Assembly: GCA_003427395.1 (NCBI GenBank)
Contig: BFEA01000243.1
Coordinates: 1,922,388 to 1,955,858, forward strand
Length of the DNA stretch: 33,471 nucleotides
Source: Chara braunii
Taxonomy: Eukaryota > Streptophyta > Charophyceae > Charales > Characeae
Direction of reading: 5' to 3'
In this document: in pieces, positions 31,036 to 33,471 of the stretch
Layout of the letters: each line of letters opens with the position of its first letter
How positions within the stretch are numbered: position 1 is the stretch's first letter
Translations under genes and position numbers: made by a program
Notes under the pieces: model-generated
What the model was told of the DNA's origin: nothing
What the model saw: the letters and a program-made list of their open reading frames with translations, nothing else
Databases searched by the model: none

Positions 31036-31705
31036 TGCGTGTGCCGCCCCGTTTTACGGTTCACCCCCTCTGCTTGTCTCCACTGAATGTTGTCTGTTGG
31101 TTCCTTATGACAGTTGCGAGCGTGTTCTCCATTCGGCAACCAATTGTCGCCAGAATGTTTGTGTGCTTGAAGTTGTTTTACGGATTCAGCTGTGCACTAA
31201 ATGATTACCAATTTTGTTAGCCCCGGAATACATCTCGTGCTCTCCACGGAATGCTGGCTAATGTTTCCGTATGAGAAATGCGAACACATTCGCACTTTGG
31301 ATGCCATGCATTTGTGATTAAACCGTTCATGTCCACAGGCTCGCCAAAATGATTACTTCTTGTGCTGTCAACGCAGGCTTGCCGTTTTAGAGTTAACCCC
31401 TTCTGCTTGTCTCCACAGAATGCTGTCTGTTGGTTCCTTATGACAATTGTGAACTCGTTCTCCATTCGGAAACCAATTGTCGCCAGAATGTATATCTGCT
31501 TGAAGTTGTTTTACGGATTCAGCGGTGCACTAAATGATTACCAATTTTGTTGTCCCCATAATACATCTCGTGCTCTCCACGGAATGCTGGCTGTTGTTTC
31601 AGTATGAGAAATGCGAACATATTCTTACTTTGGATGCAGTGCATTTGTGGTTAAACCGTTCATGTCCACAAATTTGCCAAAATGATTACTTCTTGTGCTG
31701 TCAAC
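31036..31705. repeat. 333-bp tandem duplication
   Basis: CTGCTTGTCTCCAC at 31070 recurs at 31403. The following 300 bases, including AACCAATTGTCGCCAGAATGT, TTGTTTTACGGATTCAGC and ATCTCGTGCTCTCCACGGAATG, are present in both copies at about 90 percent identity by eye. No coding capacity is apparent. Confidence 0.9.
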
Positions 31706-32096
31706 GCCGACTTGTTCATAACTGCCAGTTTGGCAAAATGATCATCAATTGCGCTTTTCCCAGAGTGTATGTGTGCTTGGCCCATGTGTGTCGACGTTGT
31801 TTGGCGCTAAAGGATCGATACGATGCGTTCGCGAAAATAGATGATTTGTCGAAATTGTTACCTTCTGTGTTCTCAGTGGAAAACAATTACGCAAGTTCGT
31901 AAAAAATGACATTTTTTTTTTACAGGTCTTCTGTCTTATCGACGAACTTGATAAATCGTGAAAAAGATTGTGATTTGAGTCGTATCTTGGCGAATGTGAA
32001 ATTGGCTTCATGTACTTTGTGATTTTTGGAAAGCCTCCGTGTACTTTGCAATGTCGGATTGTGTGATATTTTGCATTCAATGATTTTTGGCAACGT

Positions 32097-32373
32097 CTCT
32101 ATGTGCTTTGCAATTTGCCATTGAATGAATTTTTTGCATTGAATGGTTTCTGGAAACTGTTCGTATGTTGTGAGACTTCACCTTTGGAAAAACACTAGGC
32201 AACTTGAGATGTTTTCATCTCGATGTTTGCGATGTCTCTATGTGCTTTGCAATTTGTCATTGAATGAATTTGTTGCATTGAGTGGTTTCCGGAAACTGTT
32301 CGTGTGCTGTGCGACTTCACCTTTGGAAAACCACTACGCAACTTGAGATGTTTTCATCTCGATGTTTGCGATG
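32097..32373. repeat. 139-bp tandem duplication
   Basis: CTCTATGTGCTTTGCAATTTG at 32097 recurs at 32236, and both copies contain AACTTGAGATGTTTTCATCT and CGATGTTTGCGATG. A more diverged third partial unit precedes them (from about 32020). Confidence 0.9.
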
Positions 32374-32659
32374 ACAAGAGATACTTGTATGAATGGGCAT
32401 AGCCGCATATGTATCTTCTACACAGAATGATTTGATGGCATTTTCAACCGGGAATATACAAATGACAAGGCAATGTCCACATTAAATCGTCGTGCTGATG
32501 GACTGCGCACTTGCTTCTCCATCAAAGTGCGAGTTCAATCGCACTTCTGGTGTGAGCCCTGAGCAATTCCCTCGCACTTTGCTTCACGTCGAGGAGAGGA
32601 TCGAACGCACCGCCGGTAAGCACCTGCACATCACGAAGCAAGAGCACGTCCCAATTGGA

Positions 32660-33210
32660 ACATCGTCGGGTTCTTGCGATGTCGACTCCCACATGATGAC
32701 TACACTAAACAGCGGCAGGATGACCGGTCCGCCTCTCCGATGTGGATCTTACGGTGGATTGCGTCAAATCTGCTCTCATAGATCCACACCGGGGATGGGG
32801 GTCGGGATCCGACCATAGTTTGCTCGTAAAGCATCATATGATATGTCGATATAATCGACATCTTGAACGAATTGGTGAGCATCTAGTGCTACGCCAATAA
32901 GTTCCAAACACGATCGCAAAGTCCCCTAAAAATGTTCATTGTCGGTTCCTCACATCGTCGATTCCCACGTGACGAGTACAGTAAACAGCGGCAGGATGGC
33001 AGGTCCCCCTCGCCGGAATGGATCTAACGGTGGATTGTGTCAAATCTACTCTCAAAGATCCACACCGGCTAGAAGGTCCTGGAATCAGCCACTGCTTGCT
33101 TGTAAGCATCAAAAGATGTGTCAATACAATCGACATCCAAACCTATTTGGTGAGCATCTAGTGCTACCCCAATATGTTCTGAACACGACAACAAGGTCCC
33201 CTAAGAATGC
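32660..33210. repeat. 276-bp tandem duplication
   Basis: CAGCGGCAGGATG occurs at 32710 and 32986. Around it both units share GGTGGATTG(C/T)GTCAAATCT, AGATCCACACCGG and GTGAGCATCTAGTGCTAC, at about 80 percent identity. There is no gene in either copy. Confidence 0.88.
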
Positions 33211-33244
33211 TTTTAGCACAAGAGTCCTCTGACCGTCGACGGCT

Positions 33245-33310
33245 TGGCACTTCGTAAAGGTTGACACTTCTTGAAGGTGGTCTGCCACTTCTTAAAGGTG
33301 GTCAGTCACC
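33245..33310. repeat. Short direct repeats (ACTTCTTAAAGGTGGTC type)
   Basis: GGCACTTCGTAAAGGTTG, GACACTTCTTGAAGGTGG and GCCACTTCTTAAAGGTGG follow each other at about 25-bp intervals, and a fourth, GACACTTCCTTAAGGTGC, lies near 33399. Clustered short repeats such as these are often found at transposon ends. Confidence 0.75.
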
Positions 33311-33458
33311 AAACAGATCACGACCTGACATCAACCTCGCATTAACGTTCCCGTCCAAGTGCAAATGGCAATCCAGGAAGACGGCAAATGAGTGTTTGAC
33401 ACTTCCTTAAGGTGCTCTTTCGAACACCGATAACTGTGAATTGACTCGCTGTTCAACT

Positions 33459-33471
33459 AAGAGAGAGAGAG
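33459..33471. repeat. Start of a GA microsatellite
   Basis: The window ends in GAGAGAGAGAG. The rest lies outside. Confidence 0.8.

Overview
This looks like a stretch of a repeat-rich eukaryotic genome, most likely a plant or streptophyte alga with a large genome. A charophyte such as Chara is my best guess, but it rests on overall style and not on a marker gene. The reasons are long GA/CT microsatellites, AT-rich gene-free DNA, a decayed Ty3/Gypsy element, plausible GT-AG splice sites, satellite-like tandem repeats and no sign of bacterial gene organisation outside one odd array. Four N bases (10240, 10317, 11401, 17369) mark assembly uncertainty. I see no ordinary housekeeping gene.

Layout. 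1-5148: AT-rich DNA with microsatellites and no gene. 5149-5695: a short element with 55-bp inverted ends that abuts the broken end of an integrase gene. 5690-11889, minus strand: a Ty3/Gypsy gag-protease-RT-RNaseH-integrase series, with catalytic residues mostly kept but the frame broken by several stops and frameshifts. 11909-17097, minus strand: directly upstream of gag and in the same direction, a tightly packed row of small genes. At least six of them are diverged copies of one unknown two-part protein family (called A-B here), and a second unknown family (C) is present twice. Neighbours are joined by ATGA stop-start overlaps, other short overlaps, or gaps of 4 to 19 nt, as in a polycistronic message. 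An ORF at 17843-18331 may be the first gene of the same unit. No LTRs were found.

18332-23370: mostly pyrimidine-rich non-coding DNA with a 127-bp tandem repeat (about 19527-20165) and a long CT tract. 23792-27682, plus strand: a large gene, two frameshifts apart from being open, encoding a ParB-like domain followed by a fold resembling a beta-order DNA amino-methyltransferase whose catalytic DPPY-type motif is altered. Its Gly-Ser-Lys repeat tail overlaps by 11 nt the start of a second ORF (27672-29187). This second ORF is acidic and internally repeated, and it can be spliced in frame to a Ulp1-type (C48) cysteine protease domain (29754-30479) with His, Asp, Gln and Cys all present. 30480-33471: non-coding DNA with a decayed copy of the protease C-terminus and four successive families of tandem duplications.

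The window therefore holds two candidate unusual mobile systems pointing away from each other. One is a retroelement with an operon-like cargo of self-duplicated genes 5' of gag. The other is a ParB/methyltransferase-like plus Ulp1 protease pair that resembles the coding capacity of a large DNA transposon. Both local copies look inactivated, so intact relatives elsewhere in the genome would be the real test.
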